Origin: Urophycis tenuis
Lineage: Eukaryota; Chordata; Actinopteri; Gadiformes; Phycidae
NCBI GenBank assembly: GCA_036785325.1
Contig: JAXIVH010000087.1
Coordinates: forward strand, 221,501 to 285,500
Direction: 5' to 3'
Length of the DNA: 64,000 nt
Positions 24,836-38,400 of this stretch are shown here, one piece after another; position 1 is the stretch's first letter, and each line of letters opens with the position of its first letter. The notes under the pieces were generated by a model. It saw only the letters and a list, made by a program, of their open reading frames with translations, had not been told where the DNA came from and did no database searches. The position numbers were made by a program, and so were the translations under genes.

Positions 24836-27543
24836 TCTTAGCAGACTGGTAATGATCACATCCCGGTGTGATATCCCATGTTATTATGAACATCTTGTTT
24901 CTTACCATCTTCCCTCCAGTAGCTCTCATGTGTTGTCTCTCTGCCAGCCAGTGTTTATCCTGAGCATCTGCTGCATACTGGTAACACACATCAGCATACT
25001 TTAAACACACACCAACACATTATTCTGAGGATCTGTAGCACACCGTGAACAAAAAACAATGCTTTAATAGTCTCTAATCTATTTAATTGAATTAGTATAA
25101 GCCTGTTGATTGTTCACCTGAGGCTATGCATGACAAATAAAATTAATATTTCATTCTGCCCTTCAGACTATAGAAAGCAGACAATAAATATGAAACAATT
25201 AAAAACCCTTCCATGTCAGAAAAACGCAGCCACACACAAAGTGTGAGGAGTTGTGGATGTCCACAATCAGCTTCACGCCTCGCTGGCATCCGCGTTCTGC
25301 ACGTGTTCTGCACGCTCAGCTCTGGATCCAATGGACCCACCAGTGTGTGTGTGTGTGTGTGCGTGTGTATACCTTGAACAGGCCAGAGTGTTTGATGTAG
25401 ATGCGTCCTCGGGTCCCTCCCATGCCCAACGCCCTGAAACACACAACCTCTTTAGGATGCTTCCTAGGGTCTTGGTAGCTACCGAGGAACCGTCAGCATC
25501 AACATGCATCCTAGGACCTCAGTGCCCGTCTAAACCTCAGTACGAAGGTGCTTCGTGGGGCGGTGGGGCTGCTATCTGTGAGTGTGTTAGGATGTTATAT
25601 CTCTCTGTGTCTCTGCGGCTCTACTCACTTATTGGCGCGTGAACCCAGGACGAATGTGCTGCCATCGTTGAGTCTGTTGGGGTCCCACTACAAAAAGATA
25701 TAATAACATCCGTAATATATCATACATATACATTTAATACCACAAAATATATTCTGCATTTATAATATATATAACAATACCACTAAAATGTATAATTATA
25801 CATATCCAAAATGTATTACAATGCACAAAAATAGTAAGTACAGGACAATGTCATCTGTCTCTTGCACTATTTGCAAGAGACAGATGACACTACTTTTGCA
25901 CTTTTATTATTATTATTATTACTATTAATATTACCAGTATTACCAGTAAATTGCCATTATCAGCAAATTCCTTATTGTCTGTACTGTTCTTTTGCACTGT
26001 TAATACTCACTACTGTTTGCACTATTTATACTATTTATACTACTTATGCTGCTATTCCTCATATAACAGTAGATTCCGACATTGCACATTGCATATTTAT
26101 TTTTACTACTTGAATTGTCTTTTTTTAATCTTTCTGTCTTATCTGTAGGAATGTTTACTTTAGTTTTAGTATAAGGAATGTCTTGTCCTGCTTGTTGTGC
26201 CTGCAGCACTTTATCTGTTGCACCGTGGGAGGGTGAGAAACGTACTCTTGATTCCTTTGTACGTCTTGACATGTGAAGGACTTGACAATAAAGCTACTTT
26301 GACTTTGACTTTGACAGACGTGCTGGCTGGGAGGATGTTCTTACCTTTGGACCTTCTCTCCTGACTGGATCTGAAGATTTGGGCTTAGCACTAAAACAAC
26401 AACAAATACCACAGCACTGTTAAACCTGTGATTCGGCTGTATCTTGTTTCAGCTGTATCTCGTTTCAGTAAATGACACCCCTGATTTGGAGCAGTTCTGA
26501 AGCAGTGCTGTAAATCTACAGTCCAATACAATCAACCAGATGGACGCAAACAAGATGCTCAAAGCACCAAGGAAGAATATTTTCATTTTGGCTGATTTGG
26601 TTGATAGAAAAACAGTATGATATTATTAGATGAAAGTAACTAACATCATTTTTGTGTAAGTGTAACTGTACGAGCATAATAAACCACTCAGGGCTGTCCT
26701 GTTAGCGGATAACAATACTTGAGTTTGCGTCCCACTAGTGCATGTTTTATTGTTGTGGATCGTTCCGTATGTTCGGTTAGAAGTCGTGAACAGCAACACA
26801 GAGAGCGACCCTAAAGAGTTGTACTCACGGTGCAGAGAAGGTCAAAGGTCGGTCAAAGGTCACCGTTGGAGCACAGGGGCGACCTTTCCTCTGGAGAACA
26901 CAGGTCACGGTCATTAAAAGATAGACGTCAGGTTTACAGGTTATGGGTTACAGGCTAGATATGACATGTTAGATAACATGTTACAGGTAGGATGTTACAT
27001 GTAACATGGTCAATGTTACAGTTAGAGGTTACAGGTCAGAGGTACAAGTACCTTCTTAGGAATGGGGCTTCCTCTGTGAGTGGAGTCGTCGTCAGTCTGT
27101 CTGGATCTCTGGGGGACAGACGGTGACAGGTGAACAAACGAAAGGTGCAGTAGAAACAGTTGATGGTTGGGGTTCCTCACCTTCATGTTGGCCTCCAATC
27201 CAGGACGAGCCACCTTGCTCTCTGCTTCAGGAAACATCTGCTTGGCCTACAGACGGGGAACCAGTCAGATCAGAACTCTGGTCAGCTTGCTAGTTAGCTG
27301 ATGCTAGTTAGCCTGTAGTCTTACTTGCTCCAGCAGGTTCCTGCAGGTGTCTGTGATTAGCTGGTCTGTGGGGACTTCTTCTCCAACATTCTCCTTCACG
27401 TTCTCTGCTGCCTTGTCCAGGAACTGAACAGATCAGTAACATCATAACAACATCAAACCACAGTACCATTGGACAGACCCTCAGTCATACAGATAGAAAA
27501 GGAAACATTGTTGATCCTGCTGTGTCCCAGCTCTTTTCCCTTC

Positions 27544-27592
<49 letters not shown>

Positions 27593-27969
27593 TAATAATA
27601 ATAAGATAAGATATTCCTTTATTAATCCCCCTTAGGACAAATTCACAATGACCAGCAGTACAACGGGATAGAGGAGTGCGATAAAAACCTGACTATAGAC
27701 AATAAACAATAAATAGATTTACCTAAACAAGATTAAATTATATGCGAATAATAATAATAATAATACATTTTATTTGTAAAGCACTTTCCGTTGTTAAAAG
27801 CAATCTCAAGGTGCTACCATATCATTTACACTGCCAGTGTTTGTTGTGTGTGTGTGTGTGTGTGTAATCACCTGTTGGTACTTCCTGAAGACAGCTATGA
27901 TGTCATCATTGAAACTGGGCTGGAGCACTGCCCTCAGAAGATCCATAGAGACCACAGGGTCTGTAAAAC

Positions 27970-28019
<50 letters not shown>

Positions 28020-28527
28020 CTATTTAGATGCCTACTGGTAAACTGGGAATACCCTGGTTCCAGCCACTGCCATGTAAACACCTAAGCCAGGTTACGTCAC
28101 CTAGCTAACCAGATCTTTACTGATTTTAAATCACAATTTAACAGGTGCCATCCCCCAGGACAATGGGTCATATTACCATGACCACATGTCTCGACACCAT
28201 GACGAGACATCTACAGGCCTAATCACCATGGAAACAGGTCTTACCACCATAGGGTCTCATCCCCATGACAACAGGCCTCACCTCACCACCATGTGGGATC
28301 TCCTTCCTCTGCGCTGGACCTGGCGGTGTTTAATCATGAGGTTCCACGGGTTCTGCTGCAAAACACACACAGTAATAAGCACTGGCACAGAACTTGGTAA
28401 CCTTATCTAACATGTTGTGGTTCTAACAAATGAATTGTCCTCAAGACCCAACTTCATGAGACTCAGCCCCACTCACCACATCAGCCTCTGGCCAGTCCCG
28501 CCGTCCATCTCCCCGGTGAGCTCCCAT
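23818..28527 (-). CDS. dnttip1: DNTTIP1 (TdT-interacting factor 1), MiDAC histone deacetylase subunit
   Basis: Thirteen coding exons: 28527-28477, 28355-28282, 27968-27872, 27423-27325, 27246-27181, 27108-27052, 26890-26829, 26390-26345, 25687-25629, 25433-25373, 24977-24906, 24795-24740 and 23926-23818. All phases close to 302 residues (human 329). Conserved blocks are QNPWNLMIKHRQVQRRGRRS, SFTDPVVSMDLLRAVLQPSF, HRGSPIPKKRKGRP, FVLGSRANKALGMGGTRGRI, DKHWLAERQHMRATGGKMAY and MEELKPFSVPIWMVEKM. DNTTIP1 dimerises through its N-terminal half, binds DNA and nucleosomes through its C-terminal half, and scaffolds HDAC1/2 with MIDEAS in the mitotic deacetylase complex. Noncoding 5' exons lie upstream (donor TCTCAG|GTAATA at 28707), and an ATGGCGGAC uORF occurs near 29003. 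The N-terminus is shorter than in human. Confidence 0.96.
25850..26315 (+). mobile_element. L2-type LINE 3'-end fragment in a dnttip1 intron
   Basis: The sequence around TGCACCGTGGGAGGGTGAGA and ending GACTTGACAATAAAGCTACT, with a short TTTGACTTTGAC tail (about 26280-26315), is the classic 3' terminus of fish L2-like LINEs. Upstream ATTATT-rich bases may be part of the same insertion. No coding frame survives. Confidence 0.65.
27545..27775. repeat. (AAT)n tract plus LINE-end remnant
   Basis: About 20 AAT units at 27545-27605 precede GATATTCCTTTATTAATCCC, a reverse-oriented LINE terminus, and a second shorter AAT run near 27750. Confidence 0.8.
27846..28019. repeat. (GT)n and (CA)n runs bracketing dnttip1 exon 3
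   Basis: (GT)n at 27846-27865 ends 6 bases before the donor side of exon 27968-27872, and (CA)n at 27972-28018 abuts its acceptor. On the RNA these could pair with each other across the exon. Confidence 0.9.
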
Positions 28528-29009
28528 GTTACCGGTCACCTGGAGATGTGATGTCATAGTTAACCTGGAGATGTGATGTCAGTAAACCTGGAGATATGAG
28601 GTCATAGTTATACTGGATATGTGATGCCATCGTTAACCTGGAGATGTGTTGCCACAGTTAACCTTGAGTTGTGATGTTATAGTTTGAGAGGCGTTGTTAG
28701 ATATTACCTGAGATGTGACGTTCGGATAAGCAGCACCGAGGCTAGCGAACTGAAGCTTGGTAGAAACAGCGAAGTTGAGTTTACGGCTGCTAGTAAGGTT
28801 AACGCCAGTTAAGGCCAGGTTCTCTACTTTTGATATTATTTGGCATATACACAAACAGCCTAACTAAGTTCCGATCGGATTCTTAGAAACGTTTGAACGA
28901 ATGTTTTGACCCACTTCCTCAGATGCAGATCCCCATACACGCAAGCGCAGAGCGGACATAGGCGTGGCTTAAGTCCGGCGTTCTTCGCCCGCCGAGTCCG
29001 CCATGCTGG

Positions 29010-29966
29010 TGAGGTCAAATTACTCCCTGTTTATTCCAATCTGATCATTCCGAGTATGTTTCAGACATTCCCAGGATCTTTCAACTTATAATGCCCGGTA
29101 TAGTTCAATCATTCCCAGTATATTTAAATAATTCCCAGTTTATTGTTTATTTCGATGGTTGGGAGTTTTTCATTGTCATCGGATTCAACCAATAGACAGG
29201 GTGCTTTCACATTCTCCCTCAAACGTCAACAAACACCACCAGGCCAGGGAGCCAGACCGTTAGTGCTTGTTGGCTGTCGTCTTAGGGGGTCTGCTGTTTG
29301 CTGGGGCCGTGTGCAGCACCTTGCCGATGGCAATCCCGTGCATAATTAGCATCTCAAGTCCTGCATACTTGTTCCAAAAATATTGGACCAAATGATCATG
29401 ATATAGGGAATGGGGAATGAGGGGAGACTCAGACGGCCTTGGTGACCTCATGAAGACCACCATGTTCTTGTATTGATAGTTAATGAGATAAAATTCTTAA
29501 TGAATGGTTCATGTATTGAAGTGCGGCAGACAGCAGAAAACCACCTGCATAGTTGGGCCAGGACCAGTAGGGTCCAGAGCAACTCACTGGGCCCAGACCA
29601 GTGGAGGGCTGACCACAGCAAGACACTGGGCCTGGACCAGTAGGGGCAGAGCAACACACTTCATGCAGAGCCAAACAAAATAGACAAGAAAATCATTCAT
29701 TATACAAATGGGAATCAACAATACAGATGCAGGTCTACTTTGACATTATATAGCTTTATACATATATATCATTCTTAACACTTTGGTTTTGATTAAACAA
29801 ACTATATTTCAGGCTCTATGATACATGTCATGTTTTTTTCTTTAGAAAAAAGTGTTAAATTAAAGCAATTCCAATTTGAGGAGAAAGAATTATGGAGGAA
29901 CATCATGTTCATGTTCAGCTACTGTACACAATCCACCCTCGCCTTATCAGGTCCTCGGCCGGAGAG

Positions 29967-30022
<56 letters not shown>

Positions 30023-30050
30023 ACTAGGACAGGTCATAGGTCAACAGCAT
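29010..30050. other. Intergenic dnttip1 (5') to pcif1 (3'), no gene seen
   Basis: Contains loosely repeated TTCCCAGTATATTT words (29050-29145), a ~50-bp partial repeat around CTGGGCCCAGACCAGTGGAG (29550-29660) and a (GT)n at 29970-30020. No exon-like conserved sequence was found on either strand. Confidence 0.5.
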
Positions 30051-30051
30051 A

Positions 30052-30147
30052 TTAAACACTACAAGTCTTCTCTAGCGAGCTACTGCTACTGTTGTTGTTG
30101 TTGTTGTTGTCATGGGGACCAGGTGATTCCACACTAGTTGTCCGTTC

Positions 30148-30182
<35 letters not shown>

Positions 30183-33089
30183 TGGGGGCGGGCTCTTTGT
30201 CTACTGGAGTGATGGGGGCGGGGCCAGGCCGGGAGGAGCTGCTCTGATAGGCTGACTGGATCTCAGCCAGGCGCTCCGCGCTAGGCTCCCACTTAGAGAA
30301 ACCGGCCGAGTTCTGGAGGAAGAAGACCGCCGTGCCATGGACCGCCTTGTAGTACATGTCCTCCCTGGGGGTAGTAACACACTGGTTAGTACTAGTTAAC
30401 ACACTAACAAACCAGCACCACAGTGCTTTGGACCACCTTGTAGAACATGTCCTCCCTGGGGGTAGTAACACACTGGTTAGTACTAGTTAACACACTAACA
30501 AACCAGCACCACAGTGCTTTGGACCACCTTGTAGAACATGTCCTCCCTGGGGGTAGTAACACACTGGTTAGTACTAGTTAACACACTAACAAACCAGCAC
30601 CACAGTGCTTTGGACCACCTTGTAGAACATGGCCTCTCTAGAGGGGTAGTTAACACTGTTAAGTAGCCAACGAGTAAATAGTATATTTACAGGGTGGCTC
30701 CGCTCTGTTCTTAGCCAGAGGTTTCATACACTAGCAACGGTTAATCGAGCAATTGGAATGCTTGAAACTTGTTCTGGTGACATTCTAACTGTATTAACAG
30801 CAATTAAATGTTTAACCTCCTTCTGACAAATGTACTGTCACTTTGGATAACAGCGTCTGCTAAATGCCCTAAATGTAAATAAATATATATATATATACAC
30901 AATTATTATTTCGCACTTATGTGCATATGTGCCATGTTTTGAACATGGTATGTGTAAGGTATTGTTGCCGTTGATCAATATTCCAATTGCAGTCCTAATG
31001 TCCAGAGTCTGGCTGTTCTGCACCCTTCACAGGCTTAATCCTTGCCTGAGTGTACCATGGAAACACCCAGAGGCACCCTCGCATGGTTAGGTGATGACCA
31101 ACAGTAGTAGTATTAGTGTAGAACTAGTAATATCAGTGGTTCTGGCAGCAGCAGCAGCAGTAATAGTACATTTACATTGAGGGCATTTAGCAATGATTTT
31201 ATCCAAAGAGACTTACAATACGTTTATTTGTCAGAAGAAGGTGAAACATTTAATTGCTGCTAATACAGTAAGAAAGTCACCAGAACAAGTTTCAAGCATT
31301 TCAATTGGTAGGTTAACCATTGCTAGTATACAACATCTCCGGCTAAGTGCCAAGTTACAAAGAGCACATATAAAGTGCCAAGACTTACAACATACAAGGG
31401 GAGGGGTTTTTATTTATTTATTTTATGGGGGATATGGATGTTATCAGGTGAACTCTGACAAGTGAGTCAAGTGAGTTATAGTAGTAGTAGTAGCAGCAAT
31501 AGGAGTTAGTAGTAGCCAGTAGTAGTGATAGTCGTACCTCTTGCAGATGTGCTGGCTGCCCGAGCGGTACTCGTGCTCGTAGGCCGAGATGCTGAGCTGG
31601 TGGCGCAGGAAGCGGCTGCTCTCCATCCTGGTGAGGGCAGGGGTCGTGGGGTCACGCCACTCAGGAACAAAGATGATGAAGGACAATGGCTCTGTGGAGC
31701 TCTCCAGGAGGTCCTACACACACACACACACACACAGTAAGACCAGGCGACGAGGGACGAGACACTCCACACTAGGGAGGAAGGACAACAGACTAGGGTC
31801 TACATGTTGGGGACTAGAGACTACAGACTATAAACTAGTAGAAATTAGATTACATCCTCACCTCAAAGTGCGTTACCATGGCATCCATGAGCTCCTCACA
31901 GAAGGGAGGGTTGGCCTCAAAGGAGCCGCTGGCAGGACGGAAACTGAGGAATGGACTGCAGACGGGATCAGAAAATCAGCATAAGATTCCCTTAATGCAT
32001 CCCCTTTTAACCCCACACCGAAAGGGGTTGGTCACTGGTGACTGGCCATGGTGTGTGTGTGTGCTTGGTAGGACACACTCAAGAACCCGTCACTGTCTTG
32101 AACATTGTAGATCACAGTCTAGAACCCATCACCCAGTAGAGAGCCCAGTCTAGAACCCTTACAGTGTGATTCACCCCTAAACCATCTTACCCTCGAGAGC
32201 CGAAGAAGCCGTCGGTGTCTGGGAAGGCGGAGCAGAACTGTTTGAAGTAGCAGTTGAGGGGGGAAGCGAAACATTCGAAGGAAACGCCAAACTGTTTGTG
32301 TAAGGCTTCAAACACCGCCACGGGCAGCGCCCCCTGCAGGCCCGTCCCCTCATTAACGCCACCGCCAAACATGACCTGCAAACACAACGCAGTGAGCTGC
32401 TGGCGAGCTGGTGGAGGTGGATTCAAGCCCACATATTTTTTATACCTTACATAACAGTCAGAAACCAAACCGACCAATTCTGGCATTGAAAACATCTGTC
32501 CAAACCCAACCGTTCTGAATTCAACAAAAACCCTGCACTCCAAATAGGTAATGCAATTCTGCCTGCATTATTTTTCTTCTGCACTTTGAAAATGGTTAAA
32601 TTAGCAAATAAGTGAGCTGAGTAGCTACATGGTAGTCTGAGCTAGTGAACCACCAATGTGAGCCGAGGAGTGAGCTAGTCATTACCTGGTAGCGTTTGAT
32701 GAGACACCAGACTCTGGACAGGAACTTCTCGAAGCGAGTGTCGTCGATGCAGCTGTAGCGGTACAGCAGCTCCTGCACACAAACAGCCCAACGTTAGCCC
32801 AACGGTAGCCCAACGTTAGCCCAACGTTAGCCCAACGTTAGCACAACGTTAGCCCAACGTTAGCACAACGTTAGTCCAACGTTAGCACAGCAGCAGCAGC
32901 GTCAGCAGGACGACTGACCAGTTTACTGAAGTGGCCCCGGTTGATCTTCACCATCTCCCCCTTGTAGCGCAGGCAGGCCACTTCATTCTCAAAGTGCAGC
33001 TCCACGCGCGGCTGGGGGGGCGAGGGGCTCGCCAGCCGCGCCGGGTAGCAGTACACCAGCCGGTCCTGGACCTCCGGGGGCTCACACCC

Positions 33090-33132
<43 letters not shown>

Positions 33133-35360
33133 CTCAGTAGATAGCAGGTGTATGAATGTGAGTGGGATGCTGGAGAGAGATAGCCTGGCTGACGCGTCCA
33201 CATCTCGATGAGATGATGGTCTGGGAACTAGGTGTGCACTTTATCGTATTTGAGGCGTGGTTTACGAATGCCTAGAGCCGTTTATTGGGCGCTACGAATG
33301 TCTATCAAATGGTGTCTGGTTCTTCACATGCTGCTTTGCGTGCGATTCATAGCCAATTGCTACTAAAAATTAGCTACTAAAATTAAATTAATTGCTACAA
33401 AAGCTACTTAATACACTTTCTAAGGCTGCATCGAACGGTAACGTTATGTCCGCTGCCATGTTGGATTAACACGCTACAAGCTTCGGTGTCGCGCATAGAC
33501 GTCTTCATCGTATTGCTGCCCCCCCGTTCTGTGATTGGTTCCCTAACTCAGGGGAAAATAAGGGCGGTGGTTTCCAGGCTGTCTTTGCAGTGAGAATGAA
33601 ATTGAGCGCAAAGCAGCATGGGAATTCCCAGGCTAGGAGAGAGAGAGAACGAGGTAACACTCCAACAGATGCGCACATTTTAAATGTTTTGTTTTGGCGC
33701 TCTGTTTCTCTGTTTGAAGGTGTTCTGTTGGAGCAGAAGGTCCACGCAGCCCCTGATCAAGGGACGAGGGGACTGTAAACCAGCCGTGTCCCTTCATCTG
33801 TACCTCAGCATCTCATCGTCCCGCTCCGGACTAGTTAACGCCATAGATATGATTTGGATTGTGATGTTAAAGATAAGATAATAATGTTAAACAGAACATG
33901 CTGCTGTGATATTGTCGCACAAATCACAGGCAGACTTTGAAAAGTGAGCTGTGGTTTGACAGGAGACATTACTATGAAATATTGCTTCCATTTTTTAAAT
34001 AATTTTAAATAAAATGTTACCCTCTTTAATAAATGTTTCTTCACAAAAACATTTTATTGCTTGCAGTTGACGTACACCCCCGGTGACCAGATCCTATCAG
34101 CTTGGACGTCACCAGGGATTTCTGGTGGCCGATTCTCCGCCATTTGGAGTACGTAGGGAGATGCAGTAATGTAAAGTCCTCAATAAACGCAAATATACCG
34201 TATCCTGGGCTAATCAAAACTAAACAACGACCAATACAACGACCGTTCTTATGGCTCTGTGCTCTCAAAATGGAGGCGGTCACTGCCATGTGATTTCAAG
34301 GTGTACAAGCCCTGTATGGTGATGATACAGTGATGATATGAATAAATGAATACCAGGAAATAAACGATGGAGTGACGTGTACCTGAAAGGTTACATTCCT
34401 TCATCAGTGCGGTGTGGGCGTGTCTGAGGCGCCGGCTGTACTCTGCTGAGATGTGGTAAATCTTAGAGCAGATTCCCTCCACAGAGTCCTTAGCCACCGC
34501 CGTCACATGAGGCCCGCACTGCTGCCGTAGGTGCTCCAGACGGTCCTGCAGAGCACCGTGCACAGTACAGTGAGCATGACACACAGTACAGTGAGCATTA
34601 TACACACAGTACCCAGAATACAGTGAGCATGACACACTGTACAGTGAGCATTATACACACAGTACACAGAATACAGTGAGCATGACACACTGTACAGTGA
34701 GCATTATACACACACTACAAAGTACAGTGAGCATTAGACACAGTACGCAGAATACAGTGAGCAATACATACAGTACATAGTGCACACAGTACAGTGAACA
34801 GTACACACAGTACACGCAGTGCAGTGGGCATTAGACAGTACAGTTTACACAGTGCAAACAGTACAGTGAACACTACACATACGAGGACCCTCGTCTCCAG
34901 TGTGTATGTACACACTGTGTGCCATTATGTCAGTGCTATACTACGTTACTACTGTGCTATGTTAGCACTGTACTATGTTAGCATGGCGCTATGTTTGGGC
35001 TAACCCTTCTTACCATGTAATCCTCTTTGCTGGCCGAGTGGTCACGGCGCAGCCAGCTCATTGTATCTTCAGCGTTCCACTTCACCACCTTCCTGCTGTC
35101 TGGACTGGCATTCCTGCAGGGGGGGGGGGGGTTAGTCAAGAGGCTAGCCATGGTAGCCTTCAGATGGAGATAGCAGCTGTGGATAGCGAACGTAGACTGC
35201 TGCTGTAGCTAATTGGTGCGGAGAGCTTGTGTAGCTAGCTGGTGCAGCTAGCCGGTACTCACCTGGAGTCGATCATCTTCTTGGCAGCTTCAGCATATTT
35301 AAACAGCTGTTTCCTGGCTTCTTCCTTATACTTAATACGAGACAACCTAACATGCACACG

Positions 35361-35419
<59 letters not shown>

Positions 35420-35424
35420 ACACA

Positions 35425-35466
<42 letters not shown>

Positions 35467-38400
35467 ATGAGATACGATCATACTTGGAACATCTTCATTC
35501 TGTTGGAGACAGACAGACAGATATAGAGGCAGGCCGGCAGACAGACAGTACCTGATTGGAATGTCATTCATCACTTCTCTGAACATGGACGGAGAGATGA
35601 CAGGATCACAGTCGCTTGGCAACAAGGGGTCTTGCCCCTTGTCAATCACTTTCCTCTCCAACAGCCAGCGGTTGAAAGACTCCCTGGGAGGGTCGATACC
35701 TGGACAGGAAGTACACACCCACACAGGAAGTGCAACTATTAGAAGACCGTTACCGAGGAGCGCCACCTTCTCATTATTTGGGTTTAGTCCTATGGCCCTA
35801 CCTTCTCTCTGGTGGCACAGCTCCAGGTAGTGCTGACGTAGTTTAGTGACCAGCTGAGCTCGCTGCAGCTCCACTTCTGGGTGGGGGGGGAGCTGGGGGT
35901 CTGGGGGGCGCTCTCGGATCACCGCGTTGGTGGGAATCTCCAAATCCCAGTAGACACTGTCAGTACAGACACAGTAGATGGTGTCAGCACACACACAGTA
36001 GACGGTGTCAGTACACACACAGTAGACGGTGTCAGTACACACACAGTAAACACTGTCAGTACAGACACAGTAGACAGTGCAGACACAGTAGACACTAAAC
36101 ACACTGGACATGAGACACAGCAGAGATACAGTGGATTCTAAACAGATACTAGACACTGTACAGAACCGGTAGATACTCAACACAGGAGATACTGAGCGGC
36201 GATAGTGCACAACAGTTTGTATACTTACACTGCCGGTCTGTATGGTGCAGGGGAGGGGCCGGGCGCAACGGTGGGTGTGGATTGGCTCTGCTTATCATCA
36301 GGGGCAGAGCTCCAGGGTTTTCCACCTGGGGTGCTGGGAGTGACGGGTGTTGTTGATTGGCTCTGCTTGTCGTCAGGGGCGGAGCTCCAGGGCTTTGCCC
36401 CTGGGGTGCTGGGAGAGATGGGAGTTGTGGGCTCAACCTGAAAGGAAAAAGTCCATTTCATGATGAGGTATTGTATTATCTATCATGATGAGGTATTGTA
36501 TTATCTATCAGTGTGGCACAATCAAGCAAGGCACAATGTTGTTAATCTATGTTTAAACAAATATGTGTTATTCTTCTGCAACAATATCATACCTATCTCC
36601 TCCTAGTCTGAGGGATATAGAGCTACAGATCCAGATGACACCAAGTTTACAACACATGCTCCTTAACCTTACCAAACCTTAAGATATTTAGTATTCCCGA
36701 TTGATTCAAAATGTTCAAGGGTCACTACCGTTCTGTCAAGCAGAGTCCTGAAGTACTGAAGAAGCTGTGGTTTTAGATTTTAATCACCTGTTGATCAATG
36801 AACATATCAATTATTCTGAACAATACCTTGGCTCGTTTAAAACTGTTCGCCTCGGCCCCCTGCTCTTCAGATATCCTCCTTTTCCTCTGCCCGTTGCCTA
36901 GGTTACAGTCTCCTCCTTCCACCGGGGCTGCATTCAGACCTAATGGATCAGACTACAGACAGACAGCTTGTAGTTAGTTCATGGTTGTGTAAAGCAACAG
37001 TAGTTAATGCTCTGTAGTAAACACTTGTTATCGGAGTTAATGCGTGTACTTAGTTGATAGTTATAGTAATACATGCTGTGTACTTGATGATCATTTGAAG
37101 TTAGTAGTTGGTAGTTGATGTTCAGTGAGTGGAAGTTAATAGTTTGAAGTTGATAGTAAGGATTGGACATTAATAGTACTTGATCACGATGGTAGTTAAT
37201 AGCTAGTTACTGATATTGTTGCAATGTCTGCAATTATACTTCCACATCACGTTGTACATGTACACAAAATGTACACAAGATGTACGCAAGATGTACACAA
37301 GGCAGCACTACAGAGTTTCTGACCACAAATGTACATGAACCAATCCAATATGCTCCACCGAAAACATGTTGAAAAGCAGTTATCCATGTGATGAAGATGT
37401 TATCAGTTATCCATGTGATGAAGATGTTATCAGTCATCCATGTGATGAAGATGTTATCAGTTATCCATGTGATGAAGATGTTATCAGTTATCCATGTGAT
37501 GAAGATGTTATCAGTTATCCATGTGATGAAGATGTTATCAGTTATCCATGTGATGAAGATGTTATCAGTTATCCATGTGATGAAGATGTTGCACATCCTT
37601 CACTGTGGTGGGCCTGCGTCCCGCCCAGCACAGTACAGCGGCTTGATTGGCCGGGACATCTTATCCTCCCGCCCTGTTGAACCCAAACGGTGAGGCGTGT
37701 GGGCGCTGGGGGGGGTTTGGGGCGTACTCACGATGACGTCGTGCTGTCCCAGGACCGGCATCTCCCACAGGGATTGGTTTGTGAAGCGGTTGAAGTAGTA
37801 CGGACGGTTCTCCCTCTTGGACCAGCACCGGGCCCAGCCAGCCTGCAGCAGTTCATCTACACACACACACACACAAAGTGAAGAAAGACTGATGCTTAAG
37901 ATATGCTTCCGCGTTGACGCAACGATAGGGGGCTTACGGACCCATTACGTCCCTGCGGACCCCCCTTGTGTCCACCGCAAGGGCCTGACGTGCACCTCCC
38001 AAAAATCCTAGACGTGAGTCGAGGCGACACAACACCAATGCAGCGGCATTGGCTGCGATTGGTCCGCAAACTACATCCACTGGAAATCACTTTTCCGGTT
38101 TCCACTCATAAACACCACCACGGTGTGATAAATGCTTCGACTGATTGGCAACAACATATACATATAACTTTTGCCTTCATTTCTGTAAACTTTCTTTTTA
38201 CTCGCTAGTAATTCGTGTGTAATGACCAGAATGGTTATTCTGGTCCCTCTACCGGTGTGGCATTGAATTGCATTGCGACACGTAAACCCCATGCAGAACC
38301 ATCACGGTCTCATGACTGCGTCCAAGCAACTGCGTGGCCATTGAGTGATCACTACGTAATCACTACGCGGAACCATAACTCAGCCTTAATGTGAGCGTGT

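Noticed and set aside
28960..29020. First exon of an unknown plus-strand gene (GCCATGCTG|GTGAGG)
   Set aside because: No downstream exon could be found; the minus-strand reading as the dnttip1 5' exon with a short uORF fits better.
35347..36210. 287-codon open frame covering pcif1 exons 5 and 6
   Set aside because: It joins real exons through introns and a CA repeat; the spliced model with GT-AG junctions and conserved protein is far better.
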